From assembly GCF_004833285.1 (NCBI RefSeq), contig NZ_STFG01000004.1, positions 142,689-206,688 of the forward strand: a stretch of DNA of 64,000 nt, in the 5' to 3' direction. Below the pieces are notes generated by a model. That model was not told the DNA's origin. It did not search any database and saw only the letters and a list, made by a program, of their open reading frames with translations. Both the position numbers and the translations under genes were made by a program. This DNA is from Lampropedia puyangensis. Lineage in GTDB: Bacteria; Pseudomonadota; Gammaproteobacteria; Burkholderiales; Burkholderiaceae_C. Shown here one piece after another: positions 47,098-57,269 of this stretch (position 1 is the first letter of the stretch; each line of letters begins with the position of its first letter).

Positions 47098-48042
47098 TCA
47101 ATGCGTGCGTTTACGCACCGCTCCAATCAAACTGACAACGGCCACAATCACCGCACCGGCCACCAGCCCAACAACGGCATTGCCAGCGGTCTGGACCAAG
47201 GTATGGTCAGGATTGCCCGTCCACTGCAAAGCTAGAGCCTGCAATGCGTGGTGCAACACAGGCAAACCGTGCACCAAGATGCCGCCTCCAACCAAGAACA
47301 TGGCAGCCATGCCCACAATGGAAAGCAACTTCATCAAACCAGGTGCAGCCCATAAAATTCCCTTACCGACGCTTTGTGACACTGCGCTTGGACGGCCTGC
47401 CAGCCACAAGCCAAAGTCATCGAGTTTGACGATCACCGCCACGATGCCATACACCAGCACTGTCATGGCGACCGCCATCACAGCCAAGACAGCGGCCTGG
47501 GTGGCCAAGGGCTTGCCCTCCACCACGCCGAGCACGATAGCAATGATCTCTGCAGACAAAATGAAGTCGGTGCGAATAGCGCCTTTGATTTTGCTGGCCT
47601 CGTCAACAGGGGCTTTAGGTTGCGCATGCGCTGCATCAGCCTTGTCGCCGTGCGGCAGTAAATGGTGCAGAATTTTTTCTGCACCTTCAAAACATAAGAA
47701 AGCACCGCCCAACATCAGCAGTGGCGTAATAAGCATCGGTAAAAAGGCACTGATCAACAATGCCGCAGGCACCAAAATGGCTTTGTTACGTAACGACCCT
47801 TTTGCAACTGCCCACACGACCGGAATCTCGCGTACTGCGGATACGCCGGTGACTTGTTGCGCATTCAAAGCCAGATCATCGCCAAGTACCCCGGCCGATT
47901 TTTGTGCAGCAACTTTGGTTAGAACGGCCGCATCATCGGCCACCACCATGCTCTTGCGTGCAGCCACCTTGGCCATAACGGCCATGTCGTCCAATAAAAC
48001 GGCAATATCATCGAGCAGCGTTAACAGTCCTGCAAATGCCAT
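47098..48042 (-). CDS. DUF808 (YedI-type) membrane protein
   Basis: The 314-residue integral membrane protein of the DUF808 family has a function not known to me. The N-terminal signature is LLTLLDDIAVLLDDMAVMAKVA. About six hydrophobic segments follow: near residues 88-115, 160-180, 185-208, 225-248 and 285-308. LMLGGAFLCFEGAEKILHHLL is the family's central motif. A short His/Asp/Lys-rich loop (about 126-145) is probably cytosolic. GAGGG lies before the ATG at 48042. Monocistronic. The family call is firm. Confidence 0.88.
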   Translation of the reverse strand: MAFAGLLTLLDDIAVLLDDMAVMAKVAARKSMVVADDAAVLTKVAAQKSAGVLGDDLALNAQQVTGVSAVREIPVVWAVAKGSLRNKAILVPAALLISAFLPMLITPLLMLGGAFLCFEGAEKILHHLLPHGDKADAAHAQPKAPVDEASKIKGAIRTDFILSAEIIAIVLGVVEGKPLATQAAVLAVMAVAMTVLVYGIVAVIVKLDDFGLWLAGRPSAVSQSVGKGILWAAPGLMKLLSIVGMAAMFLVGGGILVHGLPVLHHALQALALQWTGNPDHTLVQTAGNAVVGLVAGAVIVAVVSLIGAVRKRTH

Positions 48043-48136
48043 GTTGGCCCTCTATATTTTCAAAAAAATGGAGATTGTTTGCGTCGCAGTGTAATCGCAA
48101 GGGCGCACATCTGAGGGCGCCGCACATGCGCGCCAG

Positions 48137-49030
48137 ATGCACAATACCACCATGCTGAATTTGCACTCCGCAGTCCCTCGTGTATCCACGCCCGGTACGT
48201 CTACATCAAGCTTGCACTCTATTGATTGGCGCGCCCCTTGGCTTGCTCCCTACGCAACAACGCCAGTAGGAGCGCGGTTAAACGCCGCATTGCGTGCTGG
48301 CCAAGGTGTTGTGCATGGGTTGTCTGCTGCAGCCCATCCGTATCACACCACACGCACAGCCCCAGAACCAAGAACCGCGGCAGCACGGCGCCCAAACCTG
48401 CCGGCTTTCGTGCCTCAAGACCAATTGCCAGTAGGGCAAAGCTATGAAGGATTTATCCGGCAACATTGGGCCGTTCCTACGCGTGAACACGCTCACGACT
48501 TATTCAATGGCCTGATCTGGATGCATTGGCCCCGCAGCAAAGCGCAATTGAATGCCCTGCAATCGGCAGAAATTGAACGTCTGGGCATCCAAGGCCGGCG
48601 CGGCCCCGTTCGTGATGCCTGCACCGTGTTTGACGAAAACGGCGCAATTTTGTTGGCCCCTGCAGCGTTGCACGATGCGCTGATAGCGCGCGATTGGATG
48701 CGCTTGTTTTGGACTTTACGCCCATTATGGAAGCAAGCGACATGCTTAATTTTTGGGCATGCGCTACTGGAACAGCTCTGTTCGCCACGCAAGCCACTGT
48801 GCGCACATGTTTTGACCCTTTCACTAGCACATCCGTCTCGAACAGAAATCTCTGCGATCAGCCCAGAGTTGATGGATCAACAGCTTGCAGCGGCCCTGTC
48901 AGCAAGCAGCATGCAACCCAAACCACTCACACCGCTGCCTGTATTAGGCATTCCCGGTTGGTGCGCAGACAACGCATCGCGTGCGTTTTACGAAGACACC
49001 AGCGTTTTCCGGCCACCACGCCGTACTTGA
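48137..49030 (+). CDS. DUF3025 domain protein
   Basis: The 297-residue protein of the DUF3025 family has unknown function. The recognisable block is YEGFIRQHWAVPTREHAHDLFNGLIWMHWPRSKAQLN (about residues 104-140), followed by ARDACTVFDENGAI-like and GHALLEQL segments. The C-terminal IPGWCADNASRAFYEDTSVFRP is also typical. No signal peptide or membrane segment is seen, so it is likely cytosolic. Two close ATGs (48137, 48152) are equally possible. Divergent from DUF808 across 94 nt. No functional link can be drawn. Confidence 0.82.
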   Translation: MHNTTMLNLHSAVPRVSTPGTSTSSLHSIDWRAPWLAPYATTPVGARLNAALRAGQGVVHGLSAAAHPYHTTRTAPEPRTAAARRPNLPAFVPQDQLPVGQSYEGFIRQHWAVPTREHAHDLFNGLIWMHWPRSKAQLNALQSAEIERLGIQGRRGPVRDACTVFDENGAILLAPAALHDALIARDWMRLFWTLRPLWKQATCLIFGHALLEQLCSPRKPLCAHVLTLSLAHPSRTEISAISPELMDQQLAAALSASSMQPKPLTPLPVLGIPGWCADNASRAFYEDTSVFRPPRRT

Positions 49031-49269
49031 AAATCACACAATGCTTCGCGCCTCTTGAAATACCGGGATGCGCCCACACTATGCCGATCAATCACATGTG
49101 AATTAATACATGTGCTTTTCTGCAAGGCAATTCGCAAGTCTGTTGACCCGCACGCGTGTAAAACACAGACACACGCAACGGTTTTTGTGCGTTTTGCTCT
49201 AATGCAGAAAATCCGCATCAAAACTGCAAATGCAGGGCGTGATGCGCACAAGAAACGAAGGATCCCCAC

Positions 49270-50136
49270 ATGCAACGCATTTTTCTATTTGTCGCCACCA
49301 ACTTGGCCGTTTTGGTCGTGCTGGGCATCGTCACCAGCCTATTAGGAATCGATCGGGGCAGCCAAGCAGGCCTACTCATCATGGCTTTGATCATGGGCTT
49401 TGGCGGCTCCACCATCTCGCTTTTACTCTCTAAAACCATGGCCATTCGCAGCATGGGTGTGCGGCTTATCAATCAGCCCAACAACCAAGACGAAGCCTGG
49501 ATTGTGGAAACCGTGCGCAAGTTCTCAGAGAAAGCCGGCATTCAAATGCCTGACGTAGGCATTTACGAAGGCCCCGCGAACGCTTTTGCCACGGGAGCGC
49601 GCAAAAATGCCGCCTTGGTCGCCGTCTCTACAGGCCTGCTGCAAAGCATGACACATGAAGAAATTGAGGCCGTCATTGGTCATGAAGTCGCCCACGTCGC
49701 CAACGGTGATATGGTGACCATGACCCTGATCCAAGGGGTCATGAACACTTTCGTGATTTATATCTCGCGCGTTATCGGCGGCATTGTGGACAGTTTCCTG
49801 CGTGGCAACAACAACAACAATGACAACCAAGGTGGCGTTGGCCCAGGTTATTTCATCACAGTGATGGTGATGGATATGCTGCTTGGCGTACTGGCGGCCA
49901 TCATTGTGGCGTGGTTCAGCCGCCAGCGTGAGTTCCGCGCTGATGCAGGCGCCGCACATATGATGGGGCAGCCTGCATCCATGCAACGCGCATTGGCACG
50001 GTTGGGCGGCATTAACACGCAGGATTTGCCCAAAGGACTGGCCTCTATGGGAATTTCCGGCGCAGTAGGTGCGCTATTTAGTTCACATCCACCGCTAGAA
50101 CAGCGCATCGCTGCACTGCAACGATTAAGCCAATAA
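49270..50136 (+). CDS. htpX: Membrane zinc metalloprotease HtpX
   Basis: The inner-membrane quality-control protease is often stress-induced and works alongside FtsH. The 288 residues have two N-terminal transmembrane helices (about 4-24, 33-53) and the HEVAH zinc motif at 138-142. Two further hydrophobic segments follow (about 150-172 and 195-218), with [12 protein letters not shown] near 225 giving the third zinc ligand. AAGGA lies 9 nt before the ATG at 49270. An Asn-rich loop ([11 protein letters not shown], near 178) is unusual but lies in a variable region. It is followed by a terminator. Confidence 0.96.
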   Translation: MQRIFLFVATNLAVLVVLGIVTSLLGIDRGSQAGLLIMALIMGFGGSTISLLLSKTMAIRSMGVRLINQPNNQDEAWIVETVRKFSEKAGIQMPDVGIYEGPANAFATGARKNAALVAVSTGLLQSMTHEEIEAVIGHEVAHVANGDMVTMTLIQGVMNTFVIYISRVIGGIVDSFLRGNNNNNDNQGGVGPGYFITVMVMDMLLGVLAAIIVAWFSRQREFRADAGAAHMMGQPASMQRALARLGGINTQDLPKGLASMGISGAVGALFSSHPPLEQRIAALQRLSQ

Positions 50137-50178
50137 GCCACTATTGGCTTAGAGCGTGTAGACGTTCTAACGATAGAG

Positions 50179-50218
50179 AACCCTCGGACACGTCTGGTGC
50201 CGGGGGTTTTCTTTTTTT
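50179..50218 (+). terminator. Terminator of htpX
   Basis: The arms AACCCTCGG (50179-50187) and CCGGGGGTT (50200-50208) pair with one G-T. TTCTTTTTTT follows. It begins 43 nt after the stop codon. Confidence 0.8.
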
Positions 50219-50558
50219 GTCCAGTCGCTCGCCTAAAGCCCAACAACAATAGTCTTATAGGTGACTTGCAAGCGACAAATACCTACAATCACCCACAGAA
50301 TTTTTAGCGGCATCTTCGTTGATAAAGCCGCCTCTTCAGGCCCAAGAGCAACTATCCCATTAGGCCCTTCCCGCACGCATACTGAATGCGCGAAGCAATC
50401 CTGTTGGCAGCATGGCTTTTGCAGCTTGACTGAGCCTAGCCCACTTCCCCCGCAGGACAACGGAGACAGCCATTGCCTTGTGCGCACTTTGCGCGGTTGC
50501 CCAGCCACCGCCAAAGCCTGCACGCCACACAATGAGACCCAAGCGTAGAGGAAGCCCG
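50219..50558. other. 340-nt leader/intergenic region before maeB
   Basis: No gene is supported. In-frame codons extend maeB upstream to 50478, but the sequence there is unlike the family and no ribosome binding site is present. A weak -10 (TACAAT, near 50292) has no convincing -35. The region is probably a long maeB leader. Confidence 0.4.
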
Positions 50559-52883
50559 ATGCCTGCAGACCAGTCCCCCGAGTCCATCAATAAACGTGCC
50601 CAGCTGCGCGAAGCTGCACTGGACTACCATGAGTTCCCGACCCCAGGGAAGATCTCCGTTGCACCAACCAAGCAACTGATGAACCAGTACGACCTGTCGC
50701 TGGCATATTCCCCTGGTGTTGCTGTACCGTGCGAAGAAATTCAAAAAGACCCATCAACCGCCTCGCGCTACACCAGCCGCGGCAACTTGGTGGGCGTTAT
50801 CAGTAACGGAACCGCAGTTTTAGGGCTGGGTGACATTGGCGCGCTGGCCTCTAAGCCCGTGATGGAAGGCAAAGGCGTTCTGTTCAAGAAGTTCTCGGGC
50901 ATTGATGTTTTCGACATCGAGATTGATGAGAAAGACCCGCAAAAACTGGTTGAAATCATCGCTGCGCTAGAACCGACTTTTGGCGGCATCAATCTCGAAG
51001 ACATCAAAGCACCAGAATGTTTTTACGTCGAGAGGGAACTACGCAAGCGCATGAAAATCCCCGTTTTTCATGACGACCAGCATGGCACAGCCATTGTCGT
51101 GGGCTCCGCCGTCGTTGGCGGCCTGCGTGTGGTGGGGAAAAAAATTGAAGAGGTCAAGCTCGTAGCCTCAGGTGCGGGCGCAGCCGCTTTGGCATGCCTT
51201 GGCCTGCTGCTAAAACTGGGCCTCAAGCGCGAAAATGTTTGGGTCACTGACCTAGAAGGCGTGGTCTATGAAGGCCGCACCGCTTTGATGGACGAGATCA
51301 AGGCCACATTTGCCCAAAAAACCGATAAACGCACACTGGCCGAAGTGATTGATGGCGCCGATGTGTTTCTGGGCCTATCTGCTGGCGGCGTGCTCAAGCA
51401 AGACATGGTTCAACGCATGGCCGACAAACCCTTGATCTTGGCCTTGGCCAATCCAACACCCGAAATTTCCCCAGATGACGTAAAAGCCGTTCGCTCAGAC
51501 GCCGTCATCGCCACAGGCCGTAGCGACTACCCCAACCAAGTCAACAACGTATTGTGCTTCCCATACCTGTTCCGCGGCGCACTCGATTGCGGGGCAACCG
51601 CCATCACCGACGAGATGGAAATTGCAGCAGTCGAAGCGATTGTGGAGCTGGCTCAAGCTGAACAAAGCGAAGAAGTCGCACGCGCTTATGTGGGCGAAAA
51701 ACTGATGTTTGGCCCTGAATATGTGATTCCAAAACCGTTTGACCCTCGCTTGATGATGATGATTGCCCCTGCAGTTGCCAAAGCAGCAGAGGCCAGCGGC
51801 GTTGCATCACGCCCGATTACCGATATGGATGCCTATGTGCAGAAGTTGCAGAACTTCGTCTACACATCAGGCACCATCATGAAGCCCATCATCTTGGCAG
51901 CCAAATCAGCTAAGGCCAAGCGCATTGCATACAGCGAAGGCGAAGAAGAACGCGTATTGCGTGCAGCGCAAATTGTGGTGGATGAACGGATTGCTCGCCC
52001 AACCTTGATTGGTCGGCCCGCCATCATTGCCCAGCGTATTGAAAAATTTGGCCTGCGCCTGCGCGAAGGCACCGACTACGACGTCGTGAATACCGAGCAA
52101 GACGAACGCTACCAAGACTTCTGGAAAACCTACCACCAACTCACAGAGCGCAAAGGGATCACTGTCTCGATCGCCAAAATCGAAATGCGCCGCCGGCTCT
52201 CGCTCATTGGAGCAATGCTGCTGCACAAAGGCCAAGTGGACGGCTTGATCACCGGTACCTGGGGCGGCTATAGCCACCACCTGAATTACATTGACCAGGT
52301 CATTGGTATCAAGCCCGGAGCAAAAACTTACGGCGCCATGAACGGTTTGATCTTGCCGGGGCGTCAAGTTTTCCTGGTGGACACCCATGTGAATTACGAC
52401 CCGACAGCAGAACAGTTGACCGAGCTGACCATTGCAGCAGCGGAAGAAATCCAGCGCTTTGGTATTAAGCCCAAAGTGGCCTTGCTGTCGCATTCAAGTT
52501 TTGGCAGCAGTGCGCAACCAAGCGCCGAAAAAATGCGCCGCACATTGGCATTGCTACAAGAGCAAGCACCGTGGCTTGAAGTGGATGGAGAAATGCATGG
52601 TGATGTGGCTCTGGACCATGGCATGCGCAAAGCCGTCATGCCCAATTCCACACTGGAGGGCGATGCCAACTTGCTGGTGTTTCCCAATATTGATGCGGCC
52701 AACATCTCCTACAACCTGCTCAAAACGGCAGCAGGACAAAACATCGCTATCGGACCGATTCTGCTGGGTTGCGACAAGGCCGTGCATATTCTCACGCCAA
52801 GCACGACAGTGCGCCGCATTGTGAATATGACCGCACTAGCCGTGGTTGACGCGAATTCGCGGTCCGCCACAAACGCGGCATAA
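50559..52883 (+). CDS. maeB: NADP-dependent malic enzyme with phosphotransacetylase-like domain
   Basis: Decarboxylates malate to pyruvate, giving NADPH. The 774 residues are the hybrid form. The N-terminal malic enzyme has [31 protein letters not shown] near residue 90, [15 protein letters not shown] near 169, and the Rossmann [16 protein letters not shown]-terminal phosphotransacetylase-like domain follows (about 445-765, with [18 protein letters not shown] and [16 protein letters not shown]). In related proteins the second domain is regulatory, binding acetyl-CoA, rather than catalytic. GAGG lies 9 nt before the ATG at 50559. Confidence 0.95.
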   Translation: MPADQSPESINKRAQLREAALDYHEFPTPGKISVAPTKQLMNQYDLSLAYSPGVAVPCEEIQKDPSTASRYTSRGNLVGVISNGTAVLGLGDIGALASKPVMEGKGVLFKKFSGIDVFDIEIDEKDPQKLVEIIAALEPTFGGINLEDIKAPECFYVERELRKRMKIPVFHDDQHGTAIVVGSAVVGGLRVVGKKIEEVKLVASGAGAAALACLGLLLKLGLKRENVWVTDLEGVVYEGRTALMDEIKATFAQKTDKRTLAEVIDGADVFLGLSAGGVLKQDMVQRMADKPLILALANPTPEISPDDVKAVRSDAVIATGRSDYPNQVNNVLCFPYLFRGALDCGATAITDEMEIAAVEAIVELAQAEQSEEVARAYVGEKLMFGPEYVIPKPFDPRLMMMIAPAVAKAAEASGVASRPITDMDAYVQKLQNFVYTSGTIMKPIILAAKSAKAKRIAYSEGEEERVLRAAQIVVDERIARPTLIGRPAIIAQRIEKFGLRLREGTDYDVVNTEQDERYQDFWKTYHQLTERKGITVSIAKIEMRRRLSLIGAMLLHKGQVDGLITGTWGGYSHHLNYIDQVIGIKPGAKTYGAMNGLILPGRQVFLVDTHVNYDPTAEQLTELTIAAAEEIQRFGIKPKVALLSHSSFGSSAQPSAEKMRRTLALLQEQAPWLEVDGEMHGDVALDHGMRKAVMPNSTLEGDANLLVFPNIDAANISYNLLKTAAGQNIAIGPILLGCDKAVHILTPSTTVRRIVNMTALAVVDANSRSATNAA

Positions 52884-53085
52884 ATCAACGCTGCATTGAT
52901 GCCAGTCACCGTATGCACACGTTCTGCGAATACGGTGACACCGCAGCATACTGCTCGCCAGTAATGGCACCGAATGCCTGCATAATAGGCCGTTGAACCT
53001 ATGCCGCGCAGCGCGGTATGCGTGGATGGGCAAAGCCCTGTTTTGTTTTTATTTCATATCGATTCCCTAAGAAAGTAGTTGCAGT

Positions 53086-53544
53086 ATGGCTGATGAAGCA
53101 AACAACACTCCTGTTTTCCAGATTCAACGCGTCTACCTGAAAGACCTGTCTCTGGAGCAGCCCAACTCCCCAGCCATTTTGTTGGAACAAAAGCAACCCA
53201 ATGTGGATATCCAATTGGCCGTTGCAGCAACCACTGTGGCCGACGGTATTTATGAAATCTCCGTAACGGGCACCGTAACAACTAAAGTGGAAGACAAGAC
53301 GCTGTTCTTGGTAGAGGCCAAGCAAGCAGGTATTTTCGAAATTCGCAACATCCCTGAAGACCAAATGGGTGCAGTGGTTGGCGTCGCGTGCCCACAAATC
53401 GTTTATCCCTACCTGCGTGGCAATATCTCTGACATCATTAACCGTGCAGGCTTCCCACCAGTGCACTTGGCTGAAATCAACTTCCAGGCCATGTACGAAC
53501 AGCAACAAGCGGCCGCGGCAGCCGAGTCCAGCTCTGTGCAATAA
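53086..53544 (+). CDS. secB: Protein-export chaperone SecB
   Basis: The tetrameric cytosolic chaperone holds precursors unfolded and hands them to SecA. The 152 residues include [19 protein letters not shown] near residue 11, [10 protein letters not shown] and the C-terminal [18 protein letters not shown] near 125. An Ala-rich tail is typical. The ATG at 53086 has only a weak AAGAAAG upstream. It is usually linked to grxC and gpsA; here gpsA follows 156 nt downstream but no glutaredoxin gene precedes. Certain. Confidence 0.97.
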   Translation: MADEANNTPVFQIQRVYLKDLSLEQPNSPAILLEQKQPNVDIQLAVAATTVADGIYEISVTGTVTTKVEDKTLFLVEAKQAGIFEIRNIPEDQMGAVVGVACPQIVYPYLRGNISDIINRAGFPPVHLAEINFQAMYEQQQAAAAAESSSVQ

Positions 53545-53601
53545 GCCATGCAGCGCATGCGTTAAGCCCAAAGAGCACTCTACGCAAGCGCTTTAATGGA
53601 T

Positions 53602-53627
53602 AACAATGGCCCTATAGGGCCATTGTT
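53602..53627. terminator. Hairpin between secB and gpsA
   Basis: The perfect 11-bp arms AACAATGGCCC and GGGCCATTGTT have the loop TATA. Only CGTTCT follows, with no T-run, so it may be a weak terminator or a processing site between the two co-oriented genes. Confidence 0.5.
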
Positions 53628-53699
53628 CGTTCTGGCCGCTGCATTGCACATGCGGCCCCGAGCACATCACCAAAGACAATGCTGCCAAAGGAGACTCTG

Positions 53700-54734
53700 A
53701 TGACCACTGCCAATCGCTTATCCATTGCCGTGCTGGGTGCTGGTGCCTGGGGCACCGCAGTAGCCATTGCTGCAGCCAAGCACCCTGCACATCATCACGT
53801 CAGCCTATGGGTACGAGATGCGCAGCAAGCAGAGCAAATGCGCTTACAGAGGCGCAATCCACGTTATTTGGATGAGGTTGATTTTCCTGACAACCTCTGC
53901 ATTGAAGAAGGCAACTTCTCCCATTTGGTAATGTCTGCGGACCTCGTCGTGCTGGGCACTCCAGTATCCGCGCTCAGCGATATGCTGCAGACTATAGCCA
54001 TGCTTTCGCCGCAAGCGCCAGTGGTTTGGCTCTGCAAGGGTATTGAACAAACAAACGGCTTGCTACCCCATGAGGTACAGCTCAAAGCAGCGCCTCACCT
54101 GCTCTGCGGAGTTCTCAGCGGCCCCAGCTTTGCTCTGGAGGTAGCGCGCAGTCAGCCTACGGCACTCGTTGCGGCTTCTCATGATGCGCGTGTGCAAGCC
54201 CTATTGATTGCAGCATTCCACGGCAACAATATGCGCGTGTATGGCAACACCGATCTGGTCGGTGTTGAAGTAGGTGGTGCAGTCAAGAACGTGCTGGCAA
54301 TTGCCACGGGCATTTGCGATGGCCTGGATCTGGGACTCAATGCGCGTGCGGCATTGATTACGCGCGGCTTGGCTGAAATGACCCGTTTAGGTTGTGCTCT
54401 GGGTGGACGCCCCGAAACTTTCATGGGACTGTCTGGTGTAGGAGACCTAGTTTTGACCGCGACGGGCGGATTGTCACGCAATCGCAAAGTTGGCTTGTTG
54501 CTGGCGCAAGGTCAAAGCCTGCCAGAAATTCTCGCCACACTCGGACACGTCGCAGAAGGCGTGTACTGCGCCCACAATGTCGTGCAACGCGCTGGACAAC
54601 TAGGAGTCGAAATGCCCATCAGTGCAGCGGTCGTGCAACTGTTGGAAGGTAAAACCAATGCACAAGAATTGGTACAACAACTCTTAGAGCGCGACCCCGC
54701 CATTGAGTCACTCCCCTCACCGCCTGTTCATTGA
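53700..54734 (+). CDS. gpsA: Glycerol-3-phosphate dehydrogenase [NAD(P)+]
   Basis: Makes sn-glycerol-3-phosphate for phospholipids from dihydroxyacetone phosphate. The 344 residues have the Rossmann motif [12 protein letters not shown] (11-22), the catalytic Lys region [21 protein letters not shown] near residue 190, and [20 protein letters not shown] near 245. The ATG at 53700 has GGAG at 6 nt; an upstream in-frame ATG lacks one. It follows secB, the conserved secB-gpsA pairing, and is 15 nt before the lysE-like gene. Together with plsX it supplies phospholipid synthesis. Confidence 0.97.
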   Translation: MTTANRLSIAVLGAGAWGTAVAIAAAKHPAHHHVSLWVRDAQQAEQMRLQRRNPRYLDEVDFPDNLCIEEGNFSHLVMSADLVVLGTPVSALSDMLQTIAMLSPQAPVVWLCKGIEQTNGLLPHEVQLKAAPHLLCGVLSGPSFALEVARSQPTALVAASHDARVQALLIAAFHGNNMRVYGNTDLVGVEVGGAVKNVLAIATGICDGLDLGLNARAALITRGLAEMTRLGCALGGRPETFMGLSGVGDLVLTATGGLSRNRKVGLLLAQGQSLPEILATLGHVAEGVYCAHNVVQRAGQLGVEMPISAAVVQLLEGKTNAQELVQQLLERDPAIESLPSPPVH

Positions 54735-54749
54735 GCCCCAAATACAACC

Positions 54750-55406
54750 ATGCCTGCATTCGAGATACTCCTACAATTTTTCGGTTTGGCCGTATTACTA
54801 GCTCTCACCCCAGGCCCAGACAACATTTTTGTCTTGATCCAGTCTGCGCAGCATGGCTTGCGCACGGGGCTTCTCGTTGTCGTGGGATTGTGCATCGGCG
54901 TCGTGGTGCATACATGCGCTGTCGCTCTAGGCCTGGCAGCAGTTGTTGCTGCATCCAGTACCGCATTTATGGTGCTCAAACTTCTGGGCGCGGCTTATTT
55001 AGCTTGGCTGGCCTGGGGGGCCTGGCATGCTCCATGCTCGTCAACACCGCAAGAATTGTCTTCCGGCCATACAGCTTCAACATCGTCCTCTAAGCGCCAT
55101 CCACTGGCAATGGTCGGCCGGGGTATGTTGATGAACCTCAGCAACCCCAAAGTTCTGATGTTCTTTCTGGCATTTTTGCCGCAATTCGCGGATCCTAATG
55201 TAGGGCCGATAGGGCCTCAGATTGCCATTTTTGGCGCCCTCTTTGCGGGTACGACTTTGCTGGTTTTTGGGGCCATCGCATGCTTCTCTGGTTTCTTTGG
55301 CCACCTTCTACAACGCTCAGTCAAAGCCCAGCGCATACTCAATCGCCTTGCCAGCATTGTGTTTATCGCCTTGGCGGCTCGCCTTGCCACGCTGAATCGC
55401 ACATAG
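54750..55406 (+). CDS. LysE/RhtB-family amino-acid exporter
   Basis: The 218-residue membrane protein of the LysE superfamily probably exports an amino acid or small metabolite; the substrate cannot be assigned. Five to six hydrophobic helices lie near residues 5-27, 40-65, 68-90, 130-150, 155-180 and 190-210. The family hallmark is LLALTPGPDNIFVL near 17-30. The segment between helices 3 and 4 is Ser/Thr-rich and unusually long. The start lacks a clear ribosome binding site. It is cotranscribed with gpsA (15-nt gap) and followed by a strong terminator. Confidence 0.9.
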   Translation: MPAFEILLQFFGLAVLLALTPGPDNIFVLIQSAQHGLRTGLLVVVGLCIGVVVHTCAVALGLAAVVAASSTAFMVLKLLGAAYLAWLAWGAWHAPCSSTPQELSSGHTASTSSSKRHPLAMVGRGMLMNLSNPKVLMFFLAFLPQFADPNVGPIGPQIAIFGALFAGTTLLVFGAIACFSGFFGHLLQRSVKAQRILNRLASIVFIALAARLATLNRT

Positions 55407-55442
55407 TGAAAGCCCCAGCCTTTACGCAACACGATTGACCAT

Positions 55443-55475
55443 AAAAAAACGCAGCAAATCAAGCAGCGTTTTTTT
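55443..55475. terminator. Bidirectional terminator LysE-family gene / response regulator
   Basis: The arms AAAAAAACGC (55443-55452) and GCGTTTTTTT (55466-55475) have a 13-nt loop that includes two more G-C pairs. Poly-T tracts lie in both directions. It is placed between the convergent genes, 13 nt from the response-regulator stop. Confidence 0.8.
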
Positions 55476-55488
55476 GATTAAAGGTATT

Positions 55489-56199
55489 TTATTCAGTCGC
55501 AGGCGGAGGGGTGTCAGGACCAGAGGACTCCAAACGGTAGCCCACACCATACACCGCGTTAACGACATACCCATTTTCAGGAGTCAATTCAAGTTTAGCG
55601 CGCAGACGTGAAACATGGGTATCCAGTGAGCGTGAAGGAACTTGATACAGCTGCCCCCACACCATTTCGCGCACATGGTCTCGCGACAGTAAGCGCCCCA
55701 CGTTCTGGAACATGAAAAGTGCCAAATCAAATTCACGCGTTTTCATTTCCACAGGAACACCACGCACCTCCAAAGTGCGCTTGTCCGTATTGAAACGGTA
55801 AATACCAAACTCCAAAATGCCTGTTTGTGTTGCAGGGTAAGCGCGACGCAACAAAGCATTCAATCGTGCGGTCAATTCCCCCACACGTACCGGCTTGGTC
55901 ATAAAGTCATCAGCACCACAGCTGAGGCCTTCAACCACATCCTCTTCTGTTCCACGACGGGTAACGAACAGAATCGGCATGTTTGAGCCGATACTTTGCC
56001 GCACAGACTCCACAACACGGGGGCCATCCATATCAGGCAAATGCCAATCCACGATCAACAAATCGAATGTTTGCCGACGTAAATCTTTCAGCAGGCTTGC
56101 GCCATCGGAAAATACGTAACAACTGTGGCCCAACTGCTCAATGGCAGCACGTTCCAGTTCTTGAACCAGCGGATCGTCATCCAGTACAGCAATTCTCAT
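55489..56199 (-). CDS. OmpR/PhoB-family response regulator
   Basis: The DNA-binding response regulator has 236 residues. The receiver domain (about 1-118) has the acidic pocket LDDDP (6-10), phospho-acceptor Asp51 in LIVDWHLPDMDG, and TKPV near 102. The winged-helix effector (about 135-222) has MKTREFDLALFMFQNVGR and VDTHVSRLRAKL-type recognition helix residues (SLDTHVSRLRAKLEL). No histidine kinase is adjacent, so the input is unknown. The ATG at 56199 is used; an earlier TTG adds three residues. The 138-nt upstream region is AT-rich. Function and regulon cannot be inferred. Confidence 0.9.
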   Translation of the reverse strand: MRIAVLDDDPLVQELERAAIEQLGHSCYVFSDGASLLKDLRRQTFDLLIVDWHLPDMDGPRVVESVRQSIGSNMPILFVTRRGTEEDVVEGLSCGADDFMTKPVRVGELTARLNALLRRAYPATQTGILEFGIYRFNTDKRTLEVRGVPVEMKTREFDLALFMFQNVGRLLSRDHVREMVWGQLYQVPSRSLDTHVSRLRAKLELTPENGYVVNAVYGVGYRLESSGPDTPPPATE

Positions 56200-56337
56200 T
56201 GTTAACAATCGTAAATTTATAGACTATGTATGGCAGAGATTATAGGCAGGAAAAAATTTTCACTCAAATAGGCATAGTCAATGATTGACACAAAACCCAA
56301 ACGATTGTCATTTTGCTGGCTATCACCTCCAAGGGAA

Positions 56338-56970
56338 TCAGCGCATTTCGATCACGAACTCATCCTTTGGAATACGCACTTTCTTCTGACCTAGCAACCA
56401 ATCATTCTCTACGTCTCGCCGGCCTAAGGCCAACAAAGTGACTGACTTCAAGCCCCTCTTGTCCAACTCCAAATACTCATCAAGTGCGGCTTTATCAAAA
56501 CCTTCCATAGGAGTAGCATCCACACCAAGAAGGGCTGCTGCAGCAATCGCCATCCCCATTCCAATATGCGCCTGCTTGGCAGTATGGTGGTAGTGCTGTT
56601 CAGGCGTCAAGTCGGCAAAAAGACTTTTGAGATTAGCCACCATACCCGCATAGGTTTCCGCTGCTTGCTCTCGATGATTGCGGATGAACTCGAATCGCTG
56701 CTCAATACGCTCAGGGCTCATATAGTCCCATGAAGCAAAGACCAGCACATGCGAGGACTCCACAATTTGCGGTTGATTCAATGCGATCGGTGCAATCGCT
56801 TTTTTAACCTCAGGATTAGCAATAGCAACCACATGAAATGGCTGCACACCTGATGAAGTCGGTGCCAATCGTGCTGCTTCAATAATTTGATCGACAAGTG
56901 CTTGCTCCAGCACTTCTCCAGTCATCCTTTTGGTGGCATAGCGCCAATTCAATGCATCCAGCAATTGCAT
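56338..56970 (-). CDS. Nitroreductase-family NAD(P)H oxidoreductase
   Basis: The 210-residue FMN-dependent reductase of the NfsB/FRase-I type acts on nitroaromatics or quinones; the natural substrate is unclear. Motifs: NWRYATKRMTG near residue 8, ARLAPTSSGVQPFHVVAI near 33 (FMN phosphate and isoalloxazine contacts), and GMGMAIAAAALLGVDATPMEGF near 138. It ends KVRIPKDEFVIEMR. The ATG at 56970 begins MQLLDALNWRYATK, as in the family. Divergent from hprK. Monocistronic. Confidence 0.9.
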   Translation of the reverse strand: MQLLDALNWRYATKRMTGEVLEQALVDQIIEAARLAPTSSGVQPFHVVAIANPEVKKAIAPIALNQPQIVESSHVLVFASWDYMSPERIEQRFEFIRNHREQAAETYAGMVANLKSLFADLTPEQHYHHTAKQAHIGMGMAIAAAALLGVDATPMEGFDKAALDEYLELDKRGLKSVTLLALGRRDVENDWLLGQKKVRIPKDEFVIEMR

Positions 56971-57269
56971 AGTGTCTTTCTTATTAACTATTAACAACGG
57001 ACGTACGATTCTTTCGTTGACTACGCGGCGTATTCGTAGAGTCCTCCTACTAACTTGGTCGGGCATCCTAGGCCATCTCATGCCAACGCAGCATCCGTTC
57101 TGAAACGCAGTCTAACAAGAAACCCATCTCCCATACTACGGATGCCATCGCGTTGCAAATGAGGGTTTGTTGAGAACGACTGAAAATCAAACCAGAGAAA
57201 ATAGCCACCAGCACACTGTCATGCCGACTTGCTCCTATGATGCTGCGTGGCCTTTTCCAGGATGAATTC

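Noticed and set aside
50270..50300. Possible maeB promoter with TACAAT -10
   Set aside because: The best -35 at 17 nt (GTGACT) matches only half the consensus. Too weak to list as a feature.
53602..53627. Considered as part of a dispersed palindromic repeat family
   Set aside because: The sequence is unlike the other hairpins in the window (all differ), so there is no evidence for a repeat family.
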